A stretch of 64,000 nucleotides of DNA from Bacteriovoracaceae bacterium (GCA_023137315.1 JAGLPP010000019.1:68949-132948); one strand, 5' to 3'. Counted from the stretch's first letter, positions 42,079-52,146 are shown. Notes: generated by a model from the letters alone, not told the origin. Numbers and translations are program-made.

Positions 42079-42933
42079 ATGATGTCTAAAAGATACACTT
42101 TCATGGCAGTTTTAATATTGGCATTTGTCTTGTTGCCAGTTTTTTCGTTCGCTGACTGTAAACGGAAGGTCGATCATTTTGATAAAAAATTCTATCATCC
42201 TGAAGAGATCGGGCTCAATGATTTATCCTTTCAGGTGCGACTGCCGAATATGAAAAAACTTTTGAATCAGGAAAAAATATTTGGAGTAATCAAAGATATT
42301 TATTTTCAAGTATATTGGATGGCCCCACAAACATATAAGATAGATGTTGTAGGTCTTCCAAATGGTTTTCAGGAAAGAAAGGAGCAGTTAAGGCGACTGG
42401 TTCGAAATCGTCTTGATTTTGTGATTCCACAAAAACTTGCTCCAAAGCTTAGGGCCTACATGCTGTCTCATAACAAAAACAAGAACGGTGATGTCTCTTG
42501 CAAGGGTGTAGACAGTACACATACCAAGATGCAGAATCATATAGAGGTATTATTTGACAAGAATGGTAAACTAAAAAGATTTCATACATCGAGTCCCAGT
42601 GGTGTTTCTGAGGCAGAGTCAATCATGAGCAGTCGAATGTGGAGTAAAAATAAATGGGTTTTGGATGATCTTGTCGTGAGGCTTATGAACATGCATAAGA
42701 TCAGCACTGTTATGAAACATAAGATATCATACAAACAATTTTCAGGATTCGGTTTTCCGGTAAAAATTAAAACACTAACGACATATGAGTCAAAAATGGT
42801 CGCTCAGAATGATAGTTTGAAGATTCCAAAAATTGAGAGTCAAATCCTTTTTTCGAAGTATGAGGTGAATACAGGAAAGGCATCAAGGATTATCCGACAG
42901 GAACTTAAAAAGATTAAAAAATCCAGAAAATAG
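42079..42933 (+). CDS. Secreted hypothetical protein
   Basis: A 284-residue protein with a clear signal peptide (KRYTFMAVLILAFVLLPVFSFA, cut after about residue 25) and a soluble, basic mature part. A mostly beta middle section (RFHTSSPSGVSEAESIMSSR) and KMVAQNDSLKIPKIESQILFSKYEVN near the end are notable, but I recognise no family. GGAG at 42069 supports ATG 42079. It follows the RqcH-like gene by 33 bp and is expected to be periplasmic or exported. Confidence 0.72.
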   Translation: MMSKRYTFMAVLILAFVLLPVFSFADCKRKVDHFDKKFYHPEEIGLNDLSFQVRLPNMKKLLNQEKIFGVIKDIYFQVYWMAPQTYKIDVVGLPNGFQERKEQLRRLVRNRLDFVIPQKLAPKLRAYMLSHNKNKNGDVSCKGVDSTHTKMQNHIEVLFDKNGKLKRFHTSSPSGVSEAESIMSSRMWSKNKWVLDDLVVRLMNMHKISTVMKHKISYKQFSGFGFPVKIKTLTTYESKMVAQNDSLKIPKIESQILFSKYEVNTGKASRIIRQELKKIKKSRK

Positions 42934-43037
42934 CGAAGATATACCCGACCAAACGATTAAATTAATTTTTCATAAGTTGCGAATAGTGCCTCCAAGCATA
43001 TAAAATAAAGACATGGTTTTTTTGCAGAGGTACAAAA

Positions 43038-44249
43038 ATGAAAACCCTGGTGGCCATAAAAGGGGCCTTAAAAAAACACTTGTTTGACGAACAAACCTTG
43101 CTAAAAAAGGATTTTGTTAATGTTCCAAAATCCCTGATACCAGGTGAATGGATTAACATTCGTGATATTTCAGACAACCACAAGTGCTATCTTGGATATA
43201 TAAATACAAATACCCAATTGGGTGTCCAGGCATATGTTATTTGTGATCAGAATCGTGAATTAATGGATAATGATGAGTTTCAGGTGGCGCAGATACATAT
43301 TCTCAAAAGTATAGAGGAAGCCTGTATTAGACGGAAAATGTGTTTGCCTGATGAAGATAATTTCAGACTTATTTACGGCAGATCCGATCTAATCCCCGGA
43401 TTAATAGTTGATGTATACAGAAATATCATTCTCATACAGATATCGACGGCCGGTGTGAACAGATTTCGTGAGGAAATAAAAGAGATATTGTATAAAATGT
43501 TCAACAAGCGTGTTGTATTTTTTAGTGGTAGTGGCCTCTTTGGAGCTGAAATACTTCCAGGATATTCATCCATGGAGGAAATATTTGAAATTGAGTTGAT
43601 GGAGAATGGGTTGGATCTGCATATTCCGGGCGGTGTGACACAAAAGAATGGATATTATTTTGATCACAGGAACAACCGATTAAAGTTTGAAAAGTATCTC
43701 GAAAAGTATCCAGGACAGAAGAAAAAGGGCCTTGATCTGTTTTGCTATATTGGCAGTTGGGGTTTGCATATGTTGCGTGGTGGAGTGGATTCAGTCGATT
43801 TTGTGGATCAGGGGGATTTCCAAACAACCGTTGAGGAAAATATAAAAAGAAATTCATTAACAGGAAAATATGTTTTTCATAGAAGTGATGTTTTTAAGTA
43901 TCTTGAGAATGAACATAAAAATTCATCATTGTTTGATATTGTGGTGGTTGATCCGCCTGCATTCAGCAAGACAATAAGGAACAAACCGAATGCGTTAAGA
44001 GGTTACAGCAAGCTGTATGATAAATTGATGCCGATATTGTCGCATAAGTCGTTGGTGGTTGTGGCAAGCTGTACTCATGGAATTGGTTTTGAAGAATTAT
44101 CTGAAAATTTTGCCAGAAAAGCCGATAAACATGGAAAGAAGGTACAATTGTTGGATATAGGAATACAGGGAAGTGATCATCCATTTTCAAGCTTAAAGTC
44201 AAAATCATTTTATCTTAAATACTTGTTATACTACCTAGAGGATATTTAA
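43038..44249 (+). CDS. RlmI/RlmK-type class I rRNA methyltransferase
   Basis: Resembles RlmI, the 23S rRNA m5C1962 methyltransferase. The 403 residues begin with a PUA-like region and then have RSDLIPGLIVDVY, TQKNGYYFDHRNNR (family Q-K-T-G-x-x-x-D-x-R-x-N-R), a motif I DLFCYIGSWGLHML, DQGDFQTTVEEN, VVDPPAFSK and VVASCTHGI with the Ser-Cys pair. The target base is inferred from the family. The RNA-modification theme is shared with rlmE upstream. Confidence 0.85.
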   Translation: MKTLVAIKGALKKHLFDEQTLLKKDFVNVPKSLIPGEWINIRDISDNHKCYLGYINTNTQLGVQAYVICDQNRELMDNDEFQVAQIHILKSIEEACIRRKMCLPDEDNFRLIYGRSDLIPGLIVDVYRNIILIQISTAGVNRFREEIKEILYKMFNKRVVFFSGSGLFGAEILPGYSSMEEIFEIELMENGLDLHIPGGVTQKNGYYFDHRNNRLKFEKYLEKYPGQKKKGLDLFCYIGSWGLHMLRGGVDSVDFVDQGDFQTTVEENIKRNSLTGKYVFHRSDVFKYLENEHKNSSLFDIVVVDPPAFSKTIRNKPNALRGYSKLYDKLMPILSHKSLVVVASCTHGIGFEELSENFARKADKHGKKVQLLDIGIQGSDHPFSSLKSKSFYLKYLLYYLEDI

Positions 44250-44262
44250 CGGGAGATAATGA

Positions 44263-45210
44263 ATGAGTGAAGCAAGAAGTAAAGTGGCAGAAGTGTTGGA
44301 CAAGGCAAATAAGATAGTTTTTGGCCAGGACTGGATGCTGGAATCCATTATTGCCGCTCTTGTTTGTGAAGGACATTTGCTCATAGAGGGGATGCCCGGC
44401 CTGGGCAAGACATTAAGTGTCTCCACGATGAGTCGATTATGTGACCTTGCGTTCAGGCGAATACAATTTACACCTGATTTGTTGCCATCAGATTTAATCG
44501 GGACAATGATCTATAATCAGGAGAAAGAGGAGTTCACCACGAAATTTGGGCCGATTTTTACGCAAATACTTCTGGCGGACGAAATTAACAGATCTCCGGC
44601 AAAAGTGCAGGCAGCTCTTTTGGAGGCCATGGAGGAGCATCAGGTTACGATTGGAAATACATCACATCCTCTGAAAGAACCATTTGTTGTTCTCGCTACA
44701 CAGAACCCGATTGACCAGGAGGGAACTTACCCTCTGCCGGAAGCGCAAATGGATAGGTTCATGATGAAAATAAATATTAATTATCCGGATTTTGAATCAG
44801 AAAAAAATATTCTGGGTTTGGATAAAAATGTGGTGGATGGAGTAGAGGCAATACTTGTACCTGAAAAAATTAAAAAAATAAAAGAATATGTTGAAGGAAT
44901 ATATGTTGATGAGAAAATAAAAGATTTTATTGTGAATTCTGTGCAGGCGACGAGACCGGAATCAAATAATTTCCCCGGGAAATTCAAAGGGGTTGTTGTC
45001 GCCGGAGCATCACCACGCGCATGTATTTGGTTATTTAAACTGGGTAAGTTTATGGCATTTATGGATGGAAAAGATTTTGTATCACCGGAGCACTTGTTCA
45101 AGATTATTCCAAGCGTTCTTGGACATAGAATTATTCTTACATATGAAGCTTCGATTGATAATATAAAGGGTGGGGAAGTGGCAATGGAGATAGCGCAAAC
45201 GCTGGTATAA
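44263..45210 (+). CDS. MoxR-family AAA+ ATPase
   Basis: Chaperone-like ATPase that matures or assembles complexes with VWA proteins. The 315 residues contain Walker A GMPGLGKT, DLIGTMIYNQ, LLADEINRSPAKVQAALLEAMEE (Walker B and family signature), ATQNPIDQEGTYPLPEAQMDRFMM (sensor 1 and Arg finger) and a C-terminal lid. First gene of the Bat operon, 3 bp before the DUF58 gene. Confidence 0.93.
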   Translation: MSEARSKVAEVLDKANKIVFGQDWMLESIIAALVCEGHLLIEGMPGLGKTLSVSTMSRLCDLAFRRIQFTPDLLPSDLIGTMIYNQEKEEFTTKFGPIFTQILLADEINRSPAKVQAALLEAMEEHQVTIGNTSHPLKEPFVVLATQNPIDQEGTYPLPEAQMDRFMMKININYPDFESEKNILGLDKNVVDGVEAILVPEKIKKIKEYVEGIYVDEKIKDFIVNSVQATRPESNNFPGKFKGVVVAGASPRACIWLFKLGKFMAFMDGKDFVSPEHLFKIIPSVLGHRIILTYEASIDNIKGGEVAMEIAQTLV

Positions 45211-45213
45211 TAA

Positions 45214-46065
45214 ATGGATATAGAAGCAGTAAAGAGAACAGTTTTAAGGATAAAAACACAATTATTCAAGAACTCCAATACGTATTCCATTGGAATGTTG
45301 AAATCGCATTTTCGAGGTAGTGGATTGCAATTCAAGGAGCATCAAATATATTGTGCTGGAGACGATGTACGTTTTATTGATTGGAAAATAGTCGCAAAGA
45401 CAGGAGTACCCTATATAAAAACATTTGATGAAGAGAGAAATGTGGAAATAGTCGTAATGATTGATGCTTCATCAACAATGCTTAGTGGCTTTAATGGAGT
45501 ATCAAAGCTGCAGGCCTCAATTGAAATTTGTTGTCTGCTTTATCTGCTTGCAAAAGAGACAGGTGATTTTGTACACGCAATCATTGTTTCCGACGGAATA
45601 ATAAATATCAGAAAGCTTGCAGGGTATGAAGGGGTGGTAAACCTGATAAGTGTTTTGCAAAAGAATCATATAATAAATGAAAATGGGATGGTGAATATCT
45701 CACGCAAAATCGACAAACAAACATCCAGCAGGGAAAAAATAAATATTTTAATGAAGCATTTATCAAAAAGACGCGAAATTGTCCTGCTGTCGGATTTTAA
45801 TGATTTTTTTGATGTTATGACGTTAAAGAGGATGATTTACAGGAGTAATGTACATTGTTTTCAGATAATGTCCCCGTTGGATGAAGCGGAGAAGACACCG
45901 TATCTCATGTATTGTGACAAGAATGGAGATGGTAAGGGCAGACGTAGTATGAATCAGGTAAATTTTTACCACAAGGATGAGTTCAAGGGGCCGTTTGGAA
46001 AGAAATTTAAACGACTGAAAGTACATGAAAGATATCTCGAGGAATTCGTGAAAGAGATGTTATAG
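45214..46065 (+). CDS. DUF58 domain protein
   Basis: A 283-residue protein of the DUF58 family that always accompanies MoxR ATPases. SIGMLKSHFRGSGLQFKEHQIYCAGDDVRFIDW is split here by a G-S-x-F-x-G pattern, and DWKIVAKTGVPYIKTFDEERNVEIVVMIDAS is the diagnostic block with a VWA-like D-x-S-x-T in IDASSTM (MIDAS-type). No membrane segment at the N-terminus, unlike some family members. Co-translated between moxR and the membrane protein gene. Confidence 0.9.
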   Translation: MDIEAVKRTVLRIKTQLFKNSNTYSIGMLKSHFRGSGLQFKEHQIYCAGDDVRFIDWKIVAKTGVPYIKTFDEERNVEIVVMIDASSTMLSGFNGVSKLQASIEICCLLYLLAKETGDFVHAIIVSDGIINIRKLAGYEGVVNLISVLQKNHIINENGMVNISRKIDKQTSSREKINILMKHLSKRREIVLLSDFNDFFDVMTLKRMIYRSNVHCFQIMSPLDEAEKTPYLMYCDKNGDGKGRRSMNQVNFYHKDEFKGPFGKKFKRLKVHERYLEEFVKEML

Positions 46066-46067
46066 GG

Positions 46068-46865
46068 ATGGGATATAAAATATTTTTTCTATTTTTAATT
46101 CTGATTGTAATACCTGACATATGTATTTCGGGTGAAATACAGGCCATTCTGGAAGCACGTGGAAGTGAAAAAGCAGACTTGCGTGCCGGGGATATTTTTG
46201 AAGGTGTGTTGAAAGTCTGGCCTTTTTCCACATATCATCTTGAGGAATTTAAAAAACTGGAGGGAACGAGAATCATCAATGGTTTTTATATCTCAGAGGT
46301 TCAAAACGTGAGGTATTCAAAAAACAATCAAGAGGTGTTGGAGATTTACGGAACCTTCTCAATATTAAGCACGAAATTATCAAACAATTATGTGTGGAAA
46401 TACGAAAATAAATTAATACCGGTGACAATTAAAAATATTAATCTTATCCACACCCGAACAGATACATGGAAGTTTAAAGTTTATGATCAGGGCGAAATCA
46501 ATTATCAGTCGGTATATACAAGGTGGGCGGTTTTGCTTATTGGAGTGATGTTGATAGTACTTGGTATGTATATTTACCAGAGAAAGAAAAAAATAAAAAA
46601 AACACAAGAGGAATGGGCGAAATTTAATGAGAGAAAGAATCAATGGATAAGATATTTTATCGAGGCACAATCACGCGAAGATTATGAAACGATTTTTAAA
46701 ACAAGAAAGATATGGCAGTCATATTTTGAGCTTGAAGATGAAAATATGGAAGAATTTTTTACTATATTAAATCAGTGTCAATACAAGAAGGATTGGAGTG
46801 ATAATGATAATGATGCAGTAAGAAGTGCTTTTAACAATGTCAGAGAAACATATAGAACAAAATAA
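46068..46865 (+). CDS. Membrane protein of the Bat operon
   Basis: A 265-residue protein with a signal peptide (about 1-22), a periplasmic beta-rich region of about 125 residues, one membrane span near 152-170 (WAVLLIGVMLIVLGMYIY) and a cytoplasmic basic, helical tail. Position and topology match the small membrane protein (DUF4381-like) found between DUF58 and BatA in other Bat operons, but sequence similarity is too weak for me to name it. Start ATG 46068, 2 bp after the DUF58 stop. Confidence 0.72.
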   Translation: MGYKIFFLFLILIVIPDICISGEIQAILEARGSEKADLRAGDIFEGVLKVWPFSTYHLEEFKKLEGTRIINGFYISEVQNVRYSKNNQEVLEIYGTFSILSTKLSNNYVWKYENKLIPVTIKNINLIHTRTDTWKFKVYDQGEINYQSVYTRWAVLLIGVMLIVLGMYIYQRKKKIKKTQEEWAKFNERKNQWIRYFIEAQSREDYETIFKTRKIWQSYFELEDENMEEFFTILNQCQYKKDWSDNDNDAVRSAFNNVRETYRTK

Positions 46866-46867
46866 GT

Positions 46868-47839
46868 ATGGAATACAGGTCGGTAGAATTTATTTTTTTC
46901 GGAATTTTGGGTTGTCTGGTATGGATAATATCGTACTGGAGAATCTTTAAAAAAAATCAGATTATTATTCCGCTGCGCTACCAGGGAAAAACTTTTATAT
47001 GGATCAGAAGTCTTCTATTTTGTGTAGGTGTAATTGGCTGGCTGTTTATTTCTTATTCATTAATGGGGCCTAGGATGTCAATGGGCAGAATGCCGGGTGA
47101 GATTAATGCGAATGATATTTATTTTGTGGTTGACGTTTCAAAGTCAATGACTGCGGTCGATTTTAAACCAAACAGGCTTGAGGTGGCAAAAAAGAAGATA
47201 TACGATTTTGTTAAAATGAGGCCCGTTGATCGCATTGGCATTATAATTTTTTCAGAGAAGGCCTTCACGTTACTTCCACTTTCCACTGATATGTCCTTGA
47301 TAACAAAAACAATCGATGAAATCAAAATAGGATTTTTGGGTAGCGGTACCAATATTGGAGATGCTCTTGGGCTTGCGGTGGCACGTGCCTCAATGTCTCA
47401 CGCAAAAAATAAAATTGTCATATTGTTGACGGATGGAGTCAGTAATATTGGAAGCATGACTCCGATAGAGGCAGCCAAAGAGGCGGGCAAACAGTCTGTC
47501 AAGGTGTACACAATAGGTATTGGAAGCAAGTCCGGTGCGAAAATGCCCGTAGGCAAAGGTCCATGGGGTGTGAGATATCAGAATTTACCAGGAGGAAGTA
47601 TAGATTTAAAAGGCCTGAAGGAGATGGCCCGTTTGACTGGAGGTAAGGATTTTTATGCAGAGAATCCGAACGCATTAAAGGATGTGTTTAACGAAATACA
47701 GGCCTTTGAAAAAACAGGTGTCGAAACGCTTGGGAAAGTGGTCTACAGGGAATTATATTTGTTTTATCTGGCGGTTGGTGTTGGGATAATTTTTTTGGTT
47801 GAACTCGTACAGAGAGTGATTTTAAGGGAGGCACTGTGA
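46868..47839 (+). CDS. batA: BatA-type VWA protein
   Basis: A 323-residue protein with membrane spans at the N-terminus (about 5-22 and 48-66) and C-terminus (about 296-316) around a VWA domain. MIDAS residues are visible in FVVDVSKSMTAVDF (D-x-S-x-S), the Thr in LGSGTNIGDAL and the Asp in LLTDGVSNIG. BatA and BatB are thought to form a periplasmic or membrane complex with MoxR; in Bacteroides the operon aids aerotolerance. Its last 4 bases overlap the next gene. Confidence 0.9.
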   Translation: MEYRSVEFIFFGILGCLVWIISYWRIFKKNQIIIPLRYQGKTFIWIRSLLFCVGVIGWLFISYSLMGPRMSMGRMPGEINANDIYFVVDVSKSMTAVDFKPNRLEVAKKKIYDFVKMRPVDRIGIIIFSEKAFTLLPLSTDMSLITKTIDEIKIGFLGSGTNIGDALGLAVARASMSHAKNKIVILLTDGVSNIGSMTPIEAAKEAGKQSVKVYTIGIGSKSGAKMPVGKGPWGVRYQNLPGGSIDLKGLKEMARLTGGKDFYAENPNALKDVFNEIQAFEKTGVETLGKVVYRELYLFYLAVGVGIIFLVELVQRVILREAL

Positions 47840-49566
47840 GTTTTATATACTTGAAGCACCTTCCAGTAGTAATGGTCATGGTAATAATTTTTATCCTGGT
47901 GATTTTTCTATATGAAAGAAAGTATTTTGCATGGATTGAAAAGTATTGGTTTTTTAAGCGTTCATGGAAGAGCAAACTTTCCACAATATGCCTGTTTTTA
48001 TCTTTTGCATTTTTATCAGTTGCCATGATGGATTTTCGTGGAGCCGAAACAAAAGTGAATACAAGTATTCCGGATCAGAGAACAATTATAATAATAGACG
48101 TGTCCGCAAGTATGGCAGTTGAAGATGTACAACCAAACAGGCTACAGAAGGCAATATGGATGGCAAGAAATTTTGTACGCAATGCCGTAGGCCATCAAAT
48201 TTCACTGGTTTTGTTTTCTGATACACATAAAAGAATAGTATCTTTCACTGATGACATTGATTTATTGGATGCGAGGCTTAGTGGTATAGGGGATATTGTA
48301 ATCAAGCGTGGAGGGTCAACAGTTTCAAAGGCCATTGTTGAATCACTTGCCTATTTTAAGACTGGATTGACAGATTCAATACATGGAGGAAATTTGTTGG
48401 TTTTCTCTGATTTTGAAGAGACAGAGAATTTCAGGCCTTCGCTTCCGCCTGGGATTTCCTTGATGCTTGTTGGCGTTGGGACGAGCAAGGGGGCGGTAAT
48501 TCCGATGAGGTCAAGGGACGGATATTTTCGCGGCTTTAAAAAATATAAAGGGAAAAAGGTAATAAGCTCATTGGATGAGAATTCAATGAAGAAACTTAGT
48601 GCCATGGTGGATCATGGTAAATATTTAATACCACTTACAAATAATATGCCGACGGAGGAGATAATTGATTTTTTCAGGAATGGATTCAAAAAAAAGATGA
48701 CGAAGAATGATTTGAGAGTCATGCCTGTTCTTGTCGAATGGTTGGTTATTCCGGGAATATTACTGCTTGTGTGTTCATTACTCCTGAGAATTGGAAAAAC
48801 ATTTGTTGTGCCAACAATTATTATGCTGGTAGCAGGACAACAATTGATGGTTTTTTCAGCACAGGCAAATGCCGAGGGGCATATCAATGATATCAGGGTT
48901 AACAAGCTGGATAAGAAATTAAAAAGTGGTAATATTTCCAAAATGGAGGAATTAAAGCTTGCTGAATATTTGTTAAGAAGAAAAGAATATGAGAGGGCAG
49001 CAACACTTTATGAGGAAAACATTGGAGTAAAATTAGCCGAGGGGAAAAATATTCTTTTCAATTTCGGACTTTCATTACTACAGGCGAAAAAAATCAAGAG
49101 AGGGACAAATGTGCTAAAAACCTTGAGTAAAAGATTAAGAGAAAGTGGGGATGATGATTCTATTAAAATGTGTGAGGATATCAGGGCACTAGTGATAAAT
49201 ACACTTAATCAGGAGAAGAGAAAACAAAACGAAAAAAAGGAGCAAAAGAGCAAGGATAAGAACAAACCTGGACAAAACAAGCAACAAAATAATACAGGTA
49301 AAGGATCCAAGAAGAAACAACAGCAAAAAGAACCAGAAATGAAAAAAGATGAAAATAAAAAAAATGAGAAAGGTGACAATCAAAATAATGGAGCAAACAA
49401 GAATATGTCTATTGAGGAAAAGGAAAAAAAACAGCGACAACAGCGTAAGATGGTGAAAATTCCGGCCTTATTGAAACAAATTTTAAGTGATGACAGGAAT
49501 CTTCAGGGTAAATTTTTGGACACATCAACAGCAAAAAAGAGCAAAATTGGAAGAAAGGATTGGTAA
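47836..49566 (+). CDS. BatB-BatC fusion: VWA domain, TPR region and lysine/glutamine-rich tail
   Basis: A 576-residue product. Residues 1-320 form a BatB-like VWA protein with spans near 8-25, 47-62 and 295-315 and MIDAS motif IIDVSASMAVEDV. About 355-455 is helical and repeats the TPR pattern (LAEYLLRRKEYERAATLYEENIG, FNFGLSLLQAKK), corresponding to BatC. About 465-545 is a low-complexity tail rich in Lys, Gln, Asn and Glu. In many genomes BatB and BatC are separate. Starts with GTG at 47836, overlapping batA; ends TAA overlapping the batD start. Confidence 0.86.
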   Translation: MSFIYLKHLPVVMVMVIIFILVIFLYERKYFAWIEKYWFFKRSWKSKLSTICLFLSFAFLSVAMMDFRGAETKVNTSIPDQRTIIIIDVSASMAVEDVQPNRLQKAIWMARNFVRNAVGHQISLVLFSDTHKRIVSFTDDIDLLDARLSGIGDIVIKRGGSTVSKAIVESLAYFKTGLTDSIHGGNLLVFSDFEETENFRPSLPPGISLMLVGVGTSKGAVIPMRSRDGYFRGFKKYKGKKVISSLDENSMKKLSAMVDHGKYLIPLTNNMPTEEIIDFFRNGFKKKMTKNDLRVMPVLVEWLVIPGILLLVCSLLLRIGKTFVVPTIIMLVAGQQLMVFSAQANAEGHINDIRVNKLDKKLKSGNISKMEELKLAEYLLRRKEYERAATLYEENIGVKLAEGKNILFNFGLSLLQAKKIKRGTNVLKTLSKRLRESGDDDSIKMCEDIRALVINTLNQEKRKQNEKKEQKSKDKNKPGQNKQQNNTGKGSKKKQQQKEPEMKKDENKKNEKGDNQNNGANKNMSIEEKEKKQRQQRKMVKIPALLKQILSDDRNLQGKFLDTSTAKKSKIGRKDW

Positions 49567-51248
49567 TGCTTAAATATATTATGGTTCTTCTCGCAGGAGC
49601 AATGATGTTTGCGAATGCCGCAGAGGTTGAGTATGAGATCAAACCTGAAAAACCGGTTGTGGGAACTGAATTTAATTTGATATTTTATATTTCCACAATT
49701 GAAGGGAGAAGTGTCTACATCGCCTTTGATCCTGCAGGAGTTGAGGTTTTATCAAGAGAGAAGGTTGTTTTATCAAGTAAGTCAAAACTGATTGGGGGAA
49801 GGATTGAAACTGTTAAAAAATATTCATATGTATACAGATTATATGCTGAAAGGCCCGGTTTGGCCCGAATCTCGGATATTTCAATTGAAATTGATGGTAA
49901 GGAAAGAAGGATTTCAAATATTTCATTAAAGGTTTTTGCTAAAAAAAGAAAACCACCAGGGGTGTTCATAGAAGCGATACCTGATAAAAAGAAAGTATAC
50001 TTAGGAGAAGGATTAAATGTTTCATATTATTTATTTTTCAATCCCGGTATTTCCGTCAATGTGCGTGATGTTGTTAAATTCCCGAAGCTGAATAATTTTA
50101 TCAAGCGTTATCACAAGGCAACGATTGTGGAGGAAAACGTATTATATGACGGCTTTCGATTAAAAAGATCCGAGCAGTATGAGGCGCGAATATATCCACG
50201 AAAAACGGGAGAAATAAAAATTGATCCATTAAAATTAAAGATAGTTTACGCTGGAAGTGGAAGAAAGAGGATGTGGCGTTCCGGTGGTTCGAGCAGAAAT
50301 ATCCAGTCAAAAACCATATCATTGAGTGTGCTGCCAACACCGGAAGAAGGCAGACCACGCGATTTTGGTGGATTAATAGGAAAGCATGAATTTAAAATTA
50401 TTGTTTCCCAAACGCACTATAAGGTTAATGAACCAATTGAGGTTAAACTGGTGATGGAGGGACCGGGGGAGTTGGAAAGCTTTTTGGGGCCGAGATTATA
50501 TCGCAACGATGATCTTGAGGAATTTGATATAAGGAGTGAAATAATTGAGATTGGAAGAAAAAGTGCCAGAAAGATTTTTGAATATACATTTCTTGCACGA
50601 AAATCCATGCAATTGGGAAAAGAGCAGATAGAGATCAGTTGGTTTGATCCAAAAAATGAGAAATATGAGGTAAGCAAACTCATGGTTCCAGGTATTATCG
50701 TTTCGGGTGGAACTGGAACATTAAAAGAGGATAAAACAGATAAATCAACGATGGTTCAAAAAACAACAACGGAAAAATTTAAAAAAGCCGATTTGATGTC
50801 TCCTGTTTTTGTTGAGTACGCGAAAAGGATACCGTGGCTGTTAATAATAAACACAATATTGGGATTTTTGATTATTTTTATTATTTTAAAACAATTAATA
50901 AAATTATTTCAAAAAACAGGTAATTATGATGAGTATATGGATTTAAAAAATGATATTGAAAAATCAGGGCCGACATATTCCAAATTACATAAATTAATAA
51001 TGTATATTAATCACACTGGAAGTAAAAACTCCTCAATCAGTGATATTGTTTTGAGTACAAAACTTACGGAGGAGGCAAAAAAATATTTTCAGGAGGTCAT
51101 AACACTGAGCGAAAAAAATAGTTTTGACAAGGATGCGGAGATAACATCATTTACATACAGGAAGGAATATTTTAAAGAACTGATAAACGAAATAAAAAGA
51201 AGTCAAATAGATGAAGATTATAAGGAATCTGGGGGAGATCACAAATAA
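49566..51248 (+). CDS. batD: BatD-family protein
   Basis: A 560-residue exported protein: signal peptide (about 1-17, LLAGAMMFANA), beta-sandwich repeats (VEYEIKPEKPVVGTEFNLIFYI and FKIIVSQTHYKVNEPIEVKLV are typical BatD/oxygen tolerance openings), one membrane span near 420-440 (LLIINTILGFLIIFIIL) and a cytoplasmic helical tail. ATG 49566 overlaps the preceding stop (TAATG); a TTG at 49560 is possible but unneeded. It ends the Bat operon. Confidence 0.88.
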   Translation: MLKYIMVLLAGAMMFANAAEVEYEIKPEKPVVGTEFNLIFYISTIEGRSVYIAFDPAGVEVLSREKVVLSSKSKLIGGRIETVKKYSYVYRLYAERPGLARISDISIEIDGKERRISNISLKVFAKKRKPPGVFIEAIPDKKKVYLGEGLNVSYYLFFNPGISVNVRDVVKFPKLNNFIKRYHKATIVEENVLYDGFRLKRSEQYEARIYPRKTGEIKIDPLKLKIVYAGSGRKRMWRSGGSSRNIQSKTISLSVLPTPEEGRPRDFGGLIGKHEFKIIVSQTHYKVNEPIEVKLVMEGPGELESFLGPRLYRNDDLEEFDIRSEIIEIGRKSARKIFEYTFLARKSMQLGKEQIEISWFDPKNEKYEVSKLMVPGIIVSGGTGTLKEDKTDKSTMVQKTTTEKFKKADLMSPVFVEYAKRIPWLLIINTILGFLIIFIILKQLIKLFQKTGNYDEYMDLKNDIEKSGPTYSKLHKLIMYINHTGSKNSSISDIVLSTKLTEEAKKYFQEVITLSEKNSFDKDAEITSFTYRKEYFKELINEIKRSQIDEDYKESGGDHK

Positions 51249-52146
51249 GGGATCTGTCGGAATTGGATTAACGATAGGTAATTTTGACGGCGTTCATGTT
51301 GGTCACCAGGTGTTGTTTAAAAAAATCAACGAGGAGTGTCTGGCATCAGGTCTGAAGTTTGTAGTTATTACGTTTACTCCACATCCGATAGAAATTTTAA
51401 CAGGGGCAGATAATTTTTTAATCAATACGTATTGGGAGAGAAGAGAGCTTCTTGAAAATATGGGTGTGGATTATCTATGTGAGATTGATTTTACAAGGGA
51501 TTTTAGTACAAAAAGTCCGGAAGAATTTGTTGAAGAACATATCCTGTCATCCAAATTATTGAAAAAAATATATTTAGGATATGATTTTGCGTTTGGAACA
51601 AACAAGTGTGGAACATTTGATATAATGAAGAAGATATGCACCTCAAGTAATATTTCCGTGGAACTCATGGATAAATATCAACTGGATAGTGAATCAATTT
51701 CGTCAAGTGTTGTCAGGAATTATTTAAGTCAGGCAAATTTAGACAAGGTAACAAAATTTTTAGGCAGAAATTTTTTCCTGACAGGTACAGTTGTTAAAGG
51801 TGCTGGACGCGGAAAAAAGATAGGACATCCAACGGCTAATATAATGACTTGTGGTAGAAGATTGATTCCTCCTGGAGGTGTGTATGTAACGAAAACATAT
51901 CATAAAAATGTTACGTACCAATCAATTACAAATATAGGTTTTAATCCAACTTTTATAAAAAATGCAAAACAATCAACAATTGAGGTCCATATATTTGATT
52001 TTGATCAGGAAATATATGGGGAGGAGTTAAAAGTTGATTTTATCAAGAGATTGAGAGATGAGAAAAAGTTCCATTCAGCAAATGAGTTAATTATCCAAAT
52101 AAGGAAAGATATCATGAGCGCAAGAAACTTTTTTGCCTATAATTGA
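51211..52146 (+). CDS. ribF: Riboflavin kinase / FAD synthetase RibF
   Basis: Bifunctional enzyme making FMN and FAD. The 311 residues have an N-terminal nucleotidyltransferase half (LTIGNFDGVHVGH, then FTPHPIEIL and SSSVVRNYL) and a C-terminal riboflavin kinase half (GTVVKGAGRGKKIGHPTANI, VYVTKT, TNIGFNPTF and EVHIFDFDQEIYG), complete for the family. ATG 51211 lies inside the end of batD with a 38-base overlap. Confidence 0.95.
   Translation: MKIIRNLGEITNKGSVGIGLTIGNFDGVHVGHQVLFKKINEECLASGLKFVVITFTPHPIEILTGADNFLINTYWERRELLENMGVDYLCEIDFTRDFSTKSPEEFVEEHILSSKLLKKIYLGYDFAFGTNKCGTFDIMKKICTSSNISVELMDKYQLDSESISSSVVRNYLSQANLDKVTKFLGRNFFLTGTVVKGAGRGKKIGHPTANIMTCGRRLIPPGGVYVTKTYHKNVTYQSITNIGFNPTFIKNAKQSTIEVHIFDFDQEIYGEELKVDFIKRLRDEKKFHSANELIIQIRKDIMSARNFFAYN

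Noticed and set aside
44781-45335. 184-codon open frame on the minus strand opposite moxR and the DUF58 gene
   Set aside because: Shadow of two well-identified genes; product is Ser/Thr/Ile-rich with no motif or ribosome binding site.
46444-46452. Perfect DnaA box TTATCCACA
   Set aside because: Isolated inside a coding gene of the Bat operon, with no second box nearby.
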